A stretch of DNA of 64,000 nucleotides from Sphingobium terrigena (lineage in GTDB: Bacteria > Pseudomonadota > Alphaproteobacteria > Sphingomonadales > Sphingomonadaceae): assembly GCF_003591655.1 (NCBI RefSeq), contig NZ_QVRA01000020.1:254-64253 (forward strand), in the 5' to 3' direction. How positions within the stretch are numbered: position 1 is the stretch's first letter; every line of letters begins with the position of its first letter. Below, piece by piece: positions 45,290 to 53,694 of the stretch. The translations under genes and the position numbers were made by a program. The notes below the pieces were generated by a model. The model worked only from the letters and a program-made list of their open reading frames with translations, was not told where the DNA came from and made no database searches.

Positions 45290-46396
45290 TTATGAGGGCG
45301 GACGACAATTTCCTTTCGGAGGGGTAGGGCAGCGACGGGCAAGGGAAATGGCGTTGGGCCCGCTAATGACCGCTAGCCCCAACACGTCTCCCAGATTGCG
45401 CGCCAGGCGGGGGCTGTCGTTTATCCGAAAATTTCCCGAGACCCGAGCATCGTCTATATCGGGGGTTTCGCCGACCAAGGGGATGTCGGCATAGCGGTTG
45501 GCCTCCGCGAACAAATCTCCCAAGCGAACATTCCTATATTCCTTCAGTCCATCTGGCCATTCCCTGTCATCGGTCTCTGCCTTGACGATCTTGGGGGTAA
45601 GGGGGGTCGGAGCATTCGGCAATTCGACCTGCTGGCCGGGGGCAAGTCGAACCGCCGGTTGGGCACGCCCCGCTCCGGAGACGTCTGTCGCGACGTCGAC
45701 GGCGCCTTTTACCAGTCGCACGACAACGCGGTTATCCGGCAGGAGATTGATGTCGAAAATTGTACCGAGCGCTGTCACTGTTCCGCGTCCAGCATGAACC
45801 GTAAAGGGACGTCCCTCATGAGCGACGGTGAATCGCGCCCGGCCGCGCAACAAGCGTAGATTTCGTTGCTGGAGGTCGAAATCCACCAAAACGAGGCTGT
45901 TGGTGTCGAGCGCGACGACAGAGCCGTCTTCGAGCCGAAACGACCGGATTTCACCGATTGCTGTGGTAAGTTTCTGGCCCGACCGATCAGATGCCCCAGG
46001 CGGCGAGTCCATGGCTAGCGATGGGTGCTTCACGTCCTCGCGCGGCGAACCTGCAGCCAAGTGTGCTACAAGGGCAACGGCACCGAGCATCGCCACAATA
46101 AGCACCGCACGCTTCTTTGCTGTTCGTCGTGGCTCGTTCTGACGGATATCGTCGCTGGGGTCTTTGTCAGAAACGAGGGCGTCGTCCTCTGGCTGATACT
46201 TCAGACGCTTTCCGATGCTGTAGGCTTCGGCAATCCGGTTATAGGCGGTACGATGAAGCGCGCCTCGTGCTAGCCATGCTTCGAATTCCTTGCGTCTAAC
46301 GCCTGCTTGCTCCGGGTTGCGCATGATGGCGAACCAGTCGGCCGCTTCTTCCCTGAGTTGTCCATGCCGACGCGGCGGATCGGTGTCTTCCATCAT
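45290..46396 (-). CDS. FecR-family antisigma/transducer
   Basis: A 368-aa inner-membrane protein. It has an N-terminal cytoplasmic DUF4880-like domain (EEAADWFAIMRNPEQ), one membrane helix (AVLIVAMLGAVALVAHLAAG) and a periplasmic FecR domain (GEIRSFRLEDGSVVALDTNS). The C-terminal end resembles the STN-binding domain. It relays the receptor signal to the ECF sigma factor. Overlaps the sigma gene by 4 nt. Confidence 0.9.
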   Translation of the reverse strand: MMEDTDPPRRHGQLREEAADWFAIMRNPEQAGVRRKEFEAWLARGALHRTAYNRIAEAYSIGKRLKYQPEDDALVSDKDPSDDIRQNEPRRTAKKRAVLIVAMLGAVALVAHLAAGSPREDVKHPSLAMDSPPGASDRSGQKLTTAIGEIRSFRLEDGSVVALDTNSLVLVDFDLQQRNLRLLRGRARFTVAHEGRPFTVHAGRGTVTALGTIFDINLLPDNRVVVRLVKGAVDVATDVSGAGRAQPAVRLAPGQQVELPNAPTPLTPKIVKAETDDREWPDGLKEYRNVRLGDLFAEANRYADIPLVGETPDIDDARVSGNFRINDSPRLARNLGDVLGLAVISGPNAISLARRCPTPPKGNCRPPS

Positions 46397-46959
46397 TCCT
46401 GTTCCAGGGCTGCGTCGATATGGGCAAGCGCCCGGGCGACATGATATTGCACAGTCGGGATGGAAATTCCCATGCTTTCAGCGATCTCCCGGTAGGTCAG
46501 CTCTTCCACCCGGTGAGCCAGGAATATCTCTCGCGTCCGTTGAGGTAGCTCGTCAAGGGCGCGCCTGTAAATCCGCATCACGTCTTCGGCCTCGATGCGT
46601 GCGGCCTGATCCGGCGCGACGGCCACTTCGAAGTCTTCGCCGATCGGCACATGAAACGCGAGGAGCCGGGTCTCCAGGCGCTTGTACCGATCCAGAAGAA
46701 GGTTTCGGGCGATACGCTGGAGATATGCTGCCGGCCGTGGGAGACTTGTCTTGGCCATGCAACCGACCAGGCGGACGAAGGATTCCTGTACGAGATCGCC
46801 GGCGTCATCCCGGGAGCGCAGGCGGCGCTGGAAATATCGTTGTAGCCGCGGCGCTTCGATTTCGTAGATCTGTCGCACGTCGGCGATCTCTGAACTTGCA
46901 TTTTCCTGAGCGACATCGTCTCTCAGGCCTTCTGGCGGATTGAAATTTTCAGACGACAT
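46393..46959 (-). CDS. ECF sigma factor (FecI-like)
   Basis: A 188-aa extracytoplasmic-function sigma factor. Region 2 is YFQRRLRSRDDAGDLVQESF and region 4 contains LPQRTREIFLAHRVEELTYR followed by the helix-turn-helix EIAESMGISIPTVQYHV. ATG 46959 has GAGGAACC upstream; a GTG at 46977 is possible. It is the first gene of the sigma-FecR-receptor-isopeptidase operon, which it probably activates. Confidence 0.9.
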   Translation of the reverse strand: MSSENFNPPEGLRDDVAQENASSEIADVRQIYEIEAPRLQRYFQRRLRSRDDAGDLVQESFVRLVGCMAKTSLPRPAAYLQRIARNLLLDRYKRLETRLLAFHVPIGEDFEVAVAPDQAARIEAEDVMRIYRRALDELPQRTREIFLAHRVEELTYREIAESMGISIPTVQYHVARALAHIDAALEQE

Positions 46960-47284
46960 GAAATCACGGTTCCTCACGACGTGGCAGCGCCGTCCTCGCT
47001 AGTGCAAGGAAGAAGCGATGTGAGGTGAGCCGAGTTGTCGTCTAACGAAGCAACCGGCGCTCGACCCGTATGTCGAGCTTCGAGATACCTGACAGGACAA
47101 TCCTGCGGGCGGCTGCCAGATCCCAGCCCGCGTGGGTACTATGCCGCGAAAGCAGGACTCGATCAAGCCTCCGGTATCTTTGCCTGATCAGTACATATCC
47201 ATCTCTTGCATGAATGGGCGGCACGAAGCTGGAGAATGTCTCGCGCGTTGAGGCGACACACCTAGTCGCTTGAGGCCAAGACAT
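46960..47284. other. sigma operon upstream region
   Basis: About 325 bp between the sigma gene and the Fic gene, both on the minus strand. It should hold the sigma-operon promoter. An 80-residue minus-strand frame (47042-47284) crosses it without a ribosome site or recognisable family, and I do not count it as a gene. Confidence 0.4.
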
Positions 47285-48403
47285 TCATCTCGCATCGCAG
47301 ACCGGCTCCGACACGAGTGAGTAACTGGTGCTGCGCCCGCCGGCGGGATCTTTCTCAAGGATTCCGCGCAGGAGCAAATCGTTGATGTCACGCAGCGCCG
47401 TGTCTGACGATGCTTTGGTGATCGCCGCCCATTTGGCATTGGTTAGCTTGCCTTCAAAGCCGTCCAGCAGTCGGTTGATGACCTTGCGCTGGCGTTCGTT
47501 CAGCGATTGCCCCCGAACCGCTTCCCAAAACCGTGCTTTATGCATCACGCCAGCGAGAATCGTTTCAGCCCCATCGAAAGCGCGGTCGAGGCAGCCCATG
47601 AACCACAACAGCCACGGTGTGATGTCCAAGCTGCCCTTCTGCGTCGATTCCAGCATATCGTAATAGGCTTTGCGTTCGATGCGGATTTGCGCGGACATGC
47701 TGTAGAAACGCTGCGCTGTTCCTTCCGCACGTGCCAATGCAAGATCAGCTATGGCGCGAGCGATGCGCCCATTTCCGTCATCAAAGGGGTGTATGGTGAC
47801 AAACCACAGATGCGCAATTCCAGCTTTTAGCACCGGATCAAGCGTCGCCGACTCGAACCAGTCGAGAAAGCGCGTCATTTCCGTGTCGAGCCGCGCTGAT
47901 ATAGGGGCTTCATAATGGACGCGCTCGCGGACGATAGGACCCGAGACCACCTGCATTACTCCACCCTCGGCAGTGCGCCATGATCCCACGGTGATGCGGC
48001 TCATACCGCTGCGCCCCGCTGGGAACAGCGCCGCGTGCCAATTGAACAGCCGTTCCGCAGTCAGCGACTGCGTATAGTTTTGGGTAGCGTCGAGCATCAT
48101 TTCCACGACGCCTTCGACGCTTCGATCGGTCTCGACCAAGCCGCCAATGTCCATGCCCAGACGGCGGGCGATGGATGAACGCACCTGCTTCCTGTCCAGT
48201 ATCTCACCCTCGATCTCGCTGGATTTAAGCACATCTTCGGTCAAGGTTTGTAACACAGCTTCCGCGCGTAGCGGGAAGCCGAGTGCTTCCATGTGGCCGA
48301 TCAGCCGTCCCTGGCGATGCCGCACGGCAGCGAGTGGCTGGGCAAGCGTCTCAGCGCTCCAGCGCAAATCCGGCCAGCCTGGCAGTTCGTGGATGTATGC
48401 CAT
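47285..48403 (-). CDS. Fic-domain protein
   Basis: A 372-aa Fic protein, probably an AMP-transferase. The catalytic motif HPFDDGNGRIAR has His205. The inhibitory helix motif SSEIEGE is in the N-terminal part (class II Fic, self-inhibited). A DUF4172-like N-terminus and a winged-helix-like C-terminus are present. ATG 48403 lies inside a perfect inverted repeat, and the winged helix may let the protein repress itself. Target unknown. Confidence 0.88.
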   Translation of the reverse strand: MAYIHELPGWPDLRWSAETLAQPLAAVRHRQGRLIGHMEALGFPLRAEAVLQTLTEDVLKSSEIEGEILDRKQVRSSIARRLGMDIGGLVETDRSVEGVVEMMLDATQNYTQSLTAERLFNWHAALFPAGRSGMSRITVGSWRTAEGGVMQVVSGPIVRERVHYEAPISARLDTEMTRFLDWFESATLDPVLKAGIAHLWFVTIHPFDDGNGRIARAIADLALARAEGTAQRFYSMSAQIRIERKAYYDMLESTQKGSLDITPWLLWFMGCLDRAFDGAETILAGVMHKARFWEAVRGQSLNERQRKVINRLLDGFEGKLTNAKWAAITKASSDTALRDINDLLLRGILEKDPAGGRSTSYSLVSEPVCDAR

Positions 48404-48430
48404 AATCACCGCGTCTTTTGCGGTGATTAT
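48402..48430. promoter_or_regulatory. palindromic operator over the fic start codon
   Basis: Perfect 11-bp inverted repeat ATAATCACCGC / GCGGTGATTAT with a 7-nt spacer, overlapping the start codon at 48401-48403. A related but imperfect repeat (ATTCGCCG with CGGTGAAT) lies at 48461-48483 and a single half-site (AATCGCCGC) at 48495-48503. The layout suggests repression of fic by a DNA-binding protein, possibly Fic itself. Confidence 0.65.
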
Positions 48431-48605
48431 ATGAGGCATTCACTGCAAAGGGCAAGGATATTCGCCGCATAATGTACGGTGAATACGGCCGGTAATCGCC
48501 GCATTCTCCAAGAGAAAAACAGAGGTCGGCCCGTGGGTGAATAGCTCACCAGAAGCATGGATGCTGGATAGGCATGCGGCGTTGCCAATCTATTTGCATT
48601 GCTAC

Positions 48606-49553
48606 TTATAGGGGCGTTGTTTTTGAATTTTCCGACTTTTCCGCGTCGAGCTTCAACTCTGTAATATGTTCCGAACAGACCTCATACACAATGGAGCCGA
48701 GGTTTTTTATTTTCTCGATGAGCCATTCAAGCTCTTCGGATGAAATATCAAAATGCCTTGAATACTTGCCTTTGCGATACCCGTCCTTCAGTTTCTGGAA
48801 CATGGCGCGATCGGCATGGATCGCGCGGGGCCAGGCATCAAATAGCCGTCTATCAAGCCCTTCCGCCAAGCCCCTGAGAAACACGATATTCGTGCTGCGA
48901 GGAACATAGAATGTGAGCGTTGCTAAAACGCATTTATATAGTTTTTCAGTCGTCTGGTGAAAATCAAAAGCGGCATCGCTGAATCGATTATTGGCAAGGC
49001 TAATTTTGGCCAATTCAAACCGCCACATTGCCCCGGGAAATAAATCCTCGAAATATTCCTTTGCCATAAGATGCGCCTGTTCAGGCGTCTTCGGCTTGGG
49101 TTTAGCGAGGGGCCGATCGTCCGATTGGTACAGGACTACGCCATCCTTGGCTATCTCGGTGAACAAAGGTCTTCCATGGGACAGGCCGTCATTCACCTGC
49201 TGCAACGTATGCACAATGAAATTGACCGGCGTACGGATGATCTTCTCCACCTGATAGGCGTCGAACAGGCGTTGCTCCGTCTCTTCCCAATAGAGAGCGC
49301 CGTCCGTCAATTCCTTCTGGTTGACGATGACCAGGATATCGTAATCCGATGTGAACTGGTTCGCGTCGAAGGGAGCATCGACCCAATCACCCCTCGCATA
49401 GGATCCAAACAAGATGACCTTGAGAATCCGGGCAGACTTGCGCCGGCCTTTCGCCTCCTGCGTCGCCTCGCGAAAGCCTTGAAAAAGCATTTCCACGACG
49501 CGGTCGAGTTCGCGCTGCTTGGCGATCGGAAGATGATTGAGATCGGTACGCAT
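48606..49553 (-). CDS. nucleotidyltransferase-HEPN fusion protein
   Basis: A 315-aa protein. The N-terminal half is a minimal nucleotidyltransferase with the active-site pattern GSYARGDW and TSDYDILV. The C-terminal half is a HEPN domain (FDFHQTTEKLYKCVLATL). In MNT/HEPN toxin-antitoxin pairs these are separate proteins; here they are one chain. It could be a self-regulated toxin or an RNA-modifying enzyme. No partner gene is obvious. Confidence 0.75.
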   Translation of the reverse strand: MRTDLNHLPIAKQRELDRVVEMLFQGFREATQEAKGRRKSARILKVILFGSYARGDWVDAPFDANQFTSDYDILVIVNQKELTDGALYWEETEQRLFDAYQVEKIIRTPVNFIVHTLQQVNDGLSHGRPLFTEIAKDGVVLYQSDDRPLAKPKPKTPEQAHLMAKEYFEDLFPGAMWRFELAKISLANNRFSDAAFDFHQTTEKLYKCVLATLTFYVPRSTNIVFLRGLAEGLDRRLFDAWPRAIHADRAMFQKLKDGYRKGKYSRHFDISSEELEWLIEKIKNLGSIVYEVCSEHITELKLDAEKSENSKTTPL

Positions 49554-49596
49554 CAGCTTAGTTTCTCATTCCGCTTTCCATTATCCGCCATGCCGG

Positions 49597-49998
49597 TCAT
49601 CGCACCAGTTCGACCACCACGCCGACATCCAGCGCTTCCCATGCCCGGTCGGCGCTTACCGCGGTAGCGTTTCGGCACAGCGCTAGCGCCAGGCAGGACC
49701 GGTCGCCAAGCGACAGGCCAATGTCGCGCGTTTCGGGATGGAGCTTTCCGCCAACGTCGGCCTGACCACGATCAGCAGGTACAATGTCGATATCGAGTTC
49801 GGCCAGCATCATCTGCGCCTCTGCGGCATCGACGCCGCGATCGGTGAGCTTCGCCAGCACCTCATGGTAGTTCACCACCGACACCAGAGCACCGGTCAAT
49901 CGCATTTCCACTTGGTCTGCGCCCGGTTCGCCAAACAGCAGGCACAGTAGGGCTGAGGCATCGAGAACGAAAACGGCCTTTGCATCGACATCAGTCAC
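49597..49998 (-). CDS. vapC: PIN-domain toxin (VapC-like)
   Basis: A 133-aa PIN-domain ribonuclease: FVLDASALLCLLFGEPG holds the first catalytic Asp, NYHEVLAKL a conserved Glu, and GLSLGDRSCLALAL the third acidic residue. It overlaps the antitoxin gene by 8 nt, the usual order antitoxin then toxin. VapC toxins cut tRNA or rRNA when the antitoxin is lost, which stabilises the element. Confidence 0.85.
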   Translation of the reverse strand: MTDVDAKAVFVLDASALLCLLFGEPGADQVEMRLTGALVSVVNYHEVLAKLTDRGVDAAEAQMMLAELDIDIVPADRGQADVGGKLHPETRDIGLSLGDRSCLALALCRNATAVSADRAWEALDVGVVVELVR

Positions 49999-50731
49999 GT
50001 GCCGCCTCGGCCCGTCGCTCAGCGATCAACTCCTCGGACACAAGCCCCTCCTTGGGTGCAAAGGCACGCAAACGCTCCTGCACTCGTCGAAGCGCGGAGC
50101 GGGCGGGACGAATTCGCACTTCGTCGCCGTTGACCTCGAAGAGAACAGTGTCGCCATTCTGCAGGCCAAGCGAACGACGAATATCGGCGGGAAGGGCAAT
50201 CCGCCCTCCCGCAATGACCTTGCCTCGCAAGATGGTCATGTCACCAACATCCCGAATGGTACCAACACGCTGATCGTACCTCATCTCCATGATCGGCATC
50301 AAGGTTCCCGATTGGCCAGACGCGCAGATTTCCGAACTCAGGCTTAGGCATTGCCCGATCAGCAAATCGATTGCGTGTTCCAGAACCTGCTTCGTCGGAC
50401 GCGCTAGCTTGAGATTGGTGCATCGGCCGTCCGAGGGATCATCCTCGCGCAAAATAGCCCCCAATTCCTCCAGCCGGGTCGAGCGACGATGTGCTGTCGA
50501 TGATGCATGCTCGGGCGACAGGCAAGCCGGGTATATCCTTTCACCGTCGATTCCGGCGATATAGATTTCGAGCAAATATGCCAGATAGGGGCTCGACGAT
50601 AGCTTCGTTCCCATCTTGCTGCTGAGGATGGCCACCATTTTCAGAAAGGTCCGACATGCCGTTGCGCGGCTGGCCGGGGACCAGGCATCGTCACGGCGCT
50701 TGTCTATCGACGCTATTGACGCGGAGAACAT
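49991..50731 (-). CDS. wHTH-AbrB fusion antitoxin (VapB-like)
   Basis: A 246-aa protein: residues ~30-135 look like a MarR-like winged helix (AYLLEIYIAGIDGERIYPAC, later LREDDPSDGRCTNLKL), and the last ~82 residues are an AbrB/SpoVT antitoxin domain (GKVIAGGRIALPADIRRSLG). The AbrB part alone could start at ATG 50239, which has GGTGAC upstream, giving a classic 82-aa VapB. Whether the long form, the short form or both are made is not decidable here. Confidence 0.7.
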   Translation of the reverse strand: MFSASIASIDKRRDDAWSPASRATACRTFLKMVAILSSKMGTKLSSSPYLAYLLEIYIAGIDGERIYPACLSPEHASSTAHRRSTRLEELGAILREDDPSDGRCTNLKLARPTKQVLEHAIDLLIGQCLSLSSEICASGQSGTLMPIMEMRYDQRVGTIRDVGDMTILRGKVIAGGRIALPADIRRSLGLQNGDTVLFEVNGDEVRIRPARSALRRVQERLRAFAPKEGLVSEELIAERRAEAARD

Positions 50732-50813
50732 GAACGGCCTCCGGACCCAAGTTTAAGATGCGATCCGGATTTGAGGCTCATGCAGGCCACGCCAGCAAGG
50801 CAATATGTACCGG

Positions 50814-51443
50814 TCACAGATAACCTGCCTTTCGAAAGCTCGTCGTACCATTCCGGGCCACGACCAGATGATCATGGACGACGACGTCGAGACATTTCGC
50901 CGCTTTTGCGATCCTTTCCGTTAAATCCCGATCTGACCTTGATGGCCTCGGGCAGCCGGATGGATGATTGTGGACCAGCAAAATCGCCGTCGCTTCGAGA
51001 TCGAGGCAGCGCTTGAGGATTTCGCGCGGCCATGCGTGCACGGCCGCGACTGTTCCCACGCCCAGCACCTCGTCCGCAATCAACTCATTGTTTGCGTTGA
51101 GGAACAACACCCGCAGCTGTTCGATCGGCTCATAGGCCATGCGGCCGCGCAGATAATCCAGCACATGCTCATCGCTGGACAATATGGGCCGCTGCATGAG
51201 TTGTCCCCTGAGCATCTGGGTCATCGCCCGTCTGAAGCAGAGGAAGGTTTGTTCGATTTCGAGCGAATCCTCTAACAATTCGATCCGCTCTGCTGAACGC
51301 GCCGATACCGCGTCGCCGAGTGAACCAAAGCGTGCGAAGAGACGCTCAGAGAACTCCTGGGCGCGTGCGGGAGAGGTAAGGCTGATCAGCTCTTCCAGGG
51401 CGCGTCGGCACCCAGGCGCTTCAGTCGCCTCCGGTGCCGCCAT
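50814..51443 (-). CDS. radC: RadC-like JAMM-domain protein
   Basis: A 209-aa RadC-family protein. The metal motif HNHPSGCPRPSRSD is preceded by LFLNANNELI; together they form the JAMM/MPN site. The role of RadC is unclear, but such genes are frequent on plasmids and ICEs. ATG 51443 is chosen because the family homology starts near there; the frame is open further upstream without similarity. It overlaps the 3' end of the next gene upstream by ~58 nt in another frame. Confidence 0.82.
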   Translation of the reverse strand: MAAPEATEAPGCRRALEELISLTSPARAQEFSERLFARFGSLGDAVSARSAERIELLEDSLEIEQTFLCFRRAMTQMLRGQLMQRPILSSDEHVLDYLRGRMAYEPIEQLRVLFLNANNELIADEVLGVGTVAAVHAWPREILKRCLDLEATAILLVHNHPSGCPRPSRSDRDLTERIAKAAKCLDVVVHDHLVVARNGTTSFRKAGYL

Positions 51444-51826
51444 GTCGCGATCACGAGTGCCAGTTGAGCAAACCAGCCCCATAACGCCAGACCGTGCATA
51501 TAGGCTCGGGGAACAACTTCGGGCGCAATCGCGAGCGCAACATGGACGATAACTTCCGCGCCCAGTATCGCGGCGATCCAGATCGGCCAAAAACGGGTGC
51601 TTTGAATTGAAAGCCATAAGAAAATGCCCAGTATCGATATGTCGATCACGAGAATGCCGGCTTCGACATCCTGAAAGCGGGTACCGAGCGGGGAAGCGAC
51701 AAGAACCGTCAGGCTTGCGCCTAGTAAAAGGGTGACCGCACCGATCTTTTCGGGTTGGTCACCCTTTCGAAAGGCAAAGGCGCTGCTCAACAGCAGAAAT
51801 GCCAGGAACAGGGCTTGTCTCGTCAT
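51386..51826 (-). CDS. small membrane protein
   Basis: A 146-aa protein with four hydrophobic segments (ALFLAFLLLSSAFAF, AVTLLLGASLTVLVA, ILVIDISILGIFLWLS, WIAAILGAEVIVHVALAIA) and a basic C-terminus. ATG 51826 has no clear ribosome site. A GTG at 51883 would overlap the preceding stop by 4 nt, so the start is uncertain. Function unknown. Confidence 0.55.
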   Translation of the reverse strand: MTRQALFLAFLLLSSAFAFRKGDQPEKIGAVTLLLGASLTVLVASPLGTRFQDVEAGILVIDISILGIFLWLSIQSTRFWPIWIAAILGAEVIVHVALAIAPEVVPRAYMHGLALWGWFAQLALVIATWRHRRRLKRLGADAPWKS

Positions 51827-51879
51827 GGGCTGAGGGAACGATAAATGTAACGGTTCGTCAATTTCCCTCGGCACATACC

Positions 51880-52224
51880 TCACACCGCACGAAGATGTTG
51901 TCCCTCAGGCCGGTGTTCCGCCGATGCCACCTTGAGTAGGTCGCCATAGCTGGTCTCCGGTAACCCGATCGCATCACTCGCCTGCTTGAGATTGGCATGG
52001 GTCGTGACGATTTTTTCGCGCGTCTCGGCGACGAGCAACATCGCCGAAGCCGAGCTTTGAATAGCATTCTGGCCGATCATGGCCGAGAGGCGAGCATCCA
52101 GCCGTGCGAGTGGTAGCGCCGCGTTTAGTTCGGCAATACGGGCAGCTGCGATATCGATGGCCTCTTCGGCGGCGAACAGTCGTTCGGCTACATGTTTGGC
52201 GATGGATTGGCGTTGAGCGCGCAT
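51880..52224 (-). CDS. small helical hypothetical protein
   Basis: A 114-aa Ala-rich helical protein (AAEEAIDIAAARIAELNAAL and more), without recognised domain. It is similar in character to chemotaxis/partition-linked small proteins of sphingomonad elements. ATG 52224 begins MRAQRQSIAKHVAER. It sits between the membrane protein and the LuxR regulator on the same strand. Confidence 0.6.
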   Translation of the reverse strand: MRAQRQSIAKHVAERLFAAEEAIDIAAARIAELNAALPLARLDARLSAMIGQNAIQSSASAMLLVAETREKIVTTHANLKQASDAIGLPETSYGDLLKVASAEHRPEGQHLRAV

Positions 52225-52285
52225 GGTTTCTCCTTCCCGCTCCGCCCGGAGCAGGTCACGTCGATGGATTTTGTGGATTGCTGCT

Positions 52286-52903
52286 CTATCTTTCTACAAG
52301 ACCGTTGAGCGCCAACAGCAAGGAAAACCCGGCGCCTACGGCAAAGAGCATCAAGGTGGTGAGGATCGCAAAAACGATCAGTATGTAAGGTCCGCTCAGC
52401 TCATTGCGTTGCCTCCCGGCTACGCGGAACGGTACAATATCGAGCAGGAAAAAGCTTCGGTCGCGAACGCCATATGGCTTTTGTTCATTCGCGAAAAAAT
52501 CTTCCGCTTCTCCTTGCGTCGCCTGGTCGTCCGCTTGGGTTTCGGTAGGACCAGTTGGCATGGGATTCGGGTTATCGGGAATAACCATTGGTTGGGGGGG
52601 TATATTTTGCCCCCCCTTACGGGTTTCCCATTCCAAGAAGAGTTGTGCCGCCTTCCACTTCGACACATTGTCGAGCTGCCTGCGGATTTCCAGGATGTGA
52701 TTGTTGACCGTGTTGGGTGAGATGCCCAAAGCACGCCCGATCTCTTTTGAGGAGCTGCCTTTAGCGGCCTCTCGCAGACAATCGACCTTTCGAGGGCTGA
52801 GCCGCTCGAATATCTCTGAATAGTCGTTCTCGTTCAAGGGCGGTTCCCCCTTCGCCGATTTACAGCGATCGCAAGCTGCGTCCTCTCCTTCCACTTCAAT
52901 CAA
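52286..52903 (-). CDS. membrane-tethered LuxR-type regulator
   Basis: A 205-aa protein with a LuxR/GerE helix-turn-helix (about residues 33-90: LSPRKVDCLREAAKGSSSKE then IGRALGISPNTVNNHILEIR). A Pro/Gln/Glu-rich linker follows and one C-terminal membrane helix (YILIVFAILTTLMLFAVGAG). N-terminal DNA-binding with C-terminal anchor is an unusual order for this family and suggests signal reception at the membrane. Confidence 0.78.
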   Translation of the reverse strand: MIEVEGEDAACDRCKSAKGEPPLNENDYSEIFERLSPRKVDCLREAAKGSSSKEIGRALGISPNTVNNHILEIRRQLDNVSKWKAAQLFLEWETRKGGQNIPPQPMVIPDNPNPMPTGPTETQADDQATQGEAEDFFANEQKPYGVRDRSFFLLDIVPFRVAGRQRNELSGPYILIVFAILTTLMLFAVGAGFSLLLALNGLVER

Positions 52904-53208
52904 TCTGTTGGCAGCCTCCGAGCGCCTCCATTCTGTTTCAAATAAAAACCTTTCTAAAACATAGCTGTGCTGCGTCCCGTTTGACAGGATATTTCACAAG
53001 CAATCGAGCAATGGCTCAGACGGTCCTCGCGGCGTCCAACGGATGGATATCGGTTCCATCGCCCGAGCCGCAAATGGGTGACGAACGCGGGCACTCGAAA
53101 ATCCCCTTAAAATGCGACGATGACGAAGAGCACGATGCTCGGACCACATGGCTTGGGAAAGGAGAGGGGTGGGACGGGACAGGGAGTATCCGGCAGGAAT
53201 GAACCACC
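52904..53208. other. divergent intergenic region
   Basis: Spacer between the LuxR regulator (minus) and the sigma-like gene (plus). A short plus-strand frame (52981-53202) has no family and an unconvincing start. It should hold two promoters; no strong repeat seen. Confidence 0.4.
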
Positions 53209-53694
53209 ATGCACAATTCTAAGATAGTTTCACTACTTCAAGATCTTGGAGCCTATCTGTTCGGCGGGGCTTGGTCCTGGTCTCGCGGCAAAGCCCCGCC
53301 GTTTTTTCGTCGTCTTACCGGCGTTGCCGATCGACTGGGCGATGCCCGCCATCCAGCAATTGCAGTCGCCAGAGCCAGGCTGGAAGGTGCGCCCGTGCTG
53401 CGCATTGACGCCGACGAAACCCGTGTTGAGGAGACTCCTCAGGGCGTGTGGGTCAGAGGATGGATTTGGGTCGAGCAGCACGCCTTGGACTCCGGCGATG
53501 CGAAGCAAGAGGCGAAGTTACGGAGTGCCCTTGCGGAGCTGCCGCAACAAAGGCGCGTCATCTATCTCTCCCATTGCGTCGAGGGCCTCACCTATCCAGC
53601 GATAGCCACCAGGCTCGATCTCGACGTCGCTGAGGTCCAGCGCGAGTTGGCGGCGGCGCTTCTCGCACTGTCGCTGGCTCTTGATGAGACATGA
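53209..53694 (+). CDS. sigma region 4-like protein
   Basis: A 161-aa protein whose C-terminal part resembles sigma-70 region 4 (LPQQRRVIYLSHCVEGLTYP then AIATRLDLDVAEVQREL). The N-terminal 100 residues do not resemble sigma region 2, so it is not a complete sigma factor. Its stop overlaps the Toprim gene by 4 nt. Probably a regulator of the backbone genes. Confidence 0.65.
   Translation: MHNSKIVSLLQDLGAYLFGGAWSWSRGKAPPFFRRLTGVADRLGDARHPAIAVARARLEGAPVLRIDADETRVEETPQGVWVRGWIWVEQHALDSGDAKQEAKLRSALAELPQQRRVIYLSHCVEGLTYPAIATRLDLDVAEVQRELAAALLALSLALDET

Noticed and set aside
47042..47284. 80-aa minus-strand frame upstream of the sigma operon
   Set aside because: No ribosome site, no recognised family, and it ends exactly where the Fic gene ends; not enough to call a gene.
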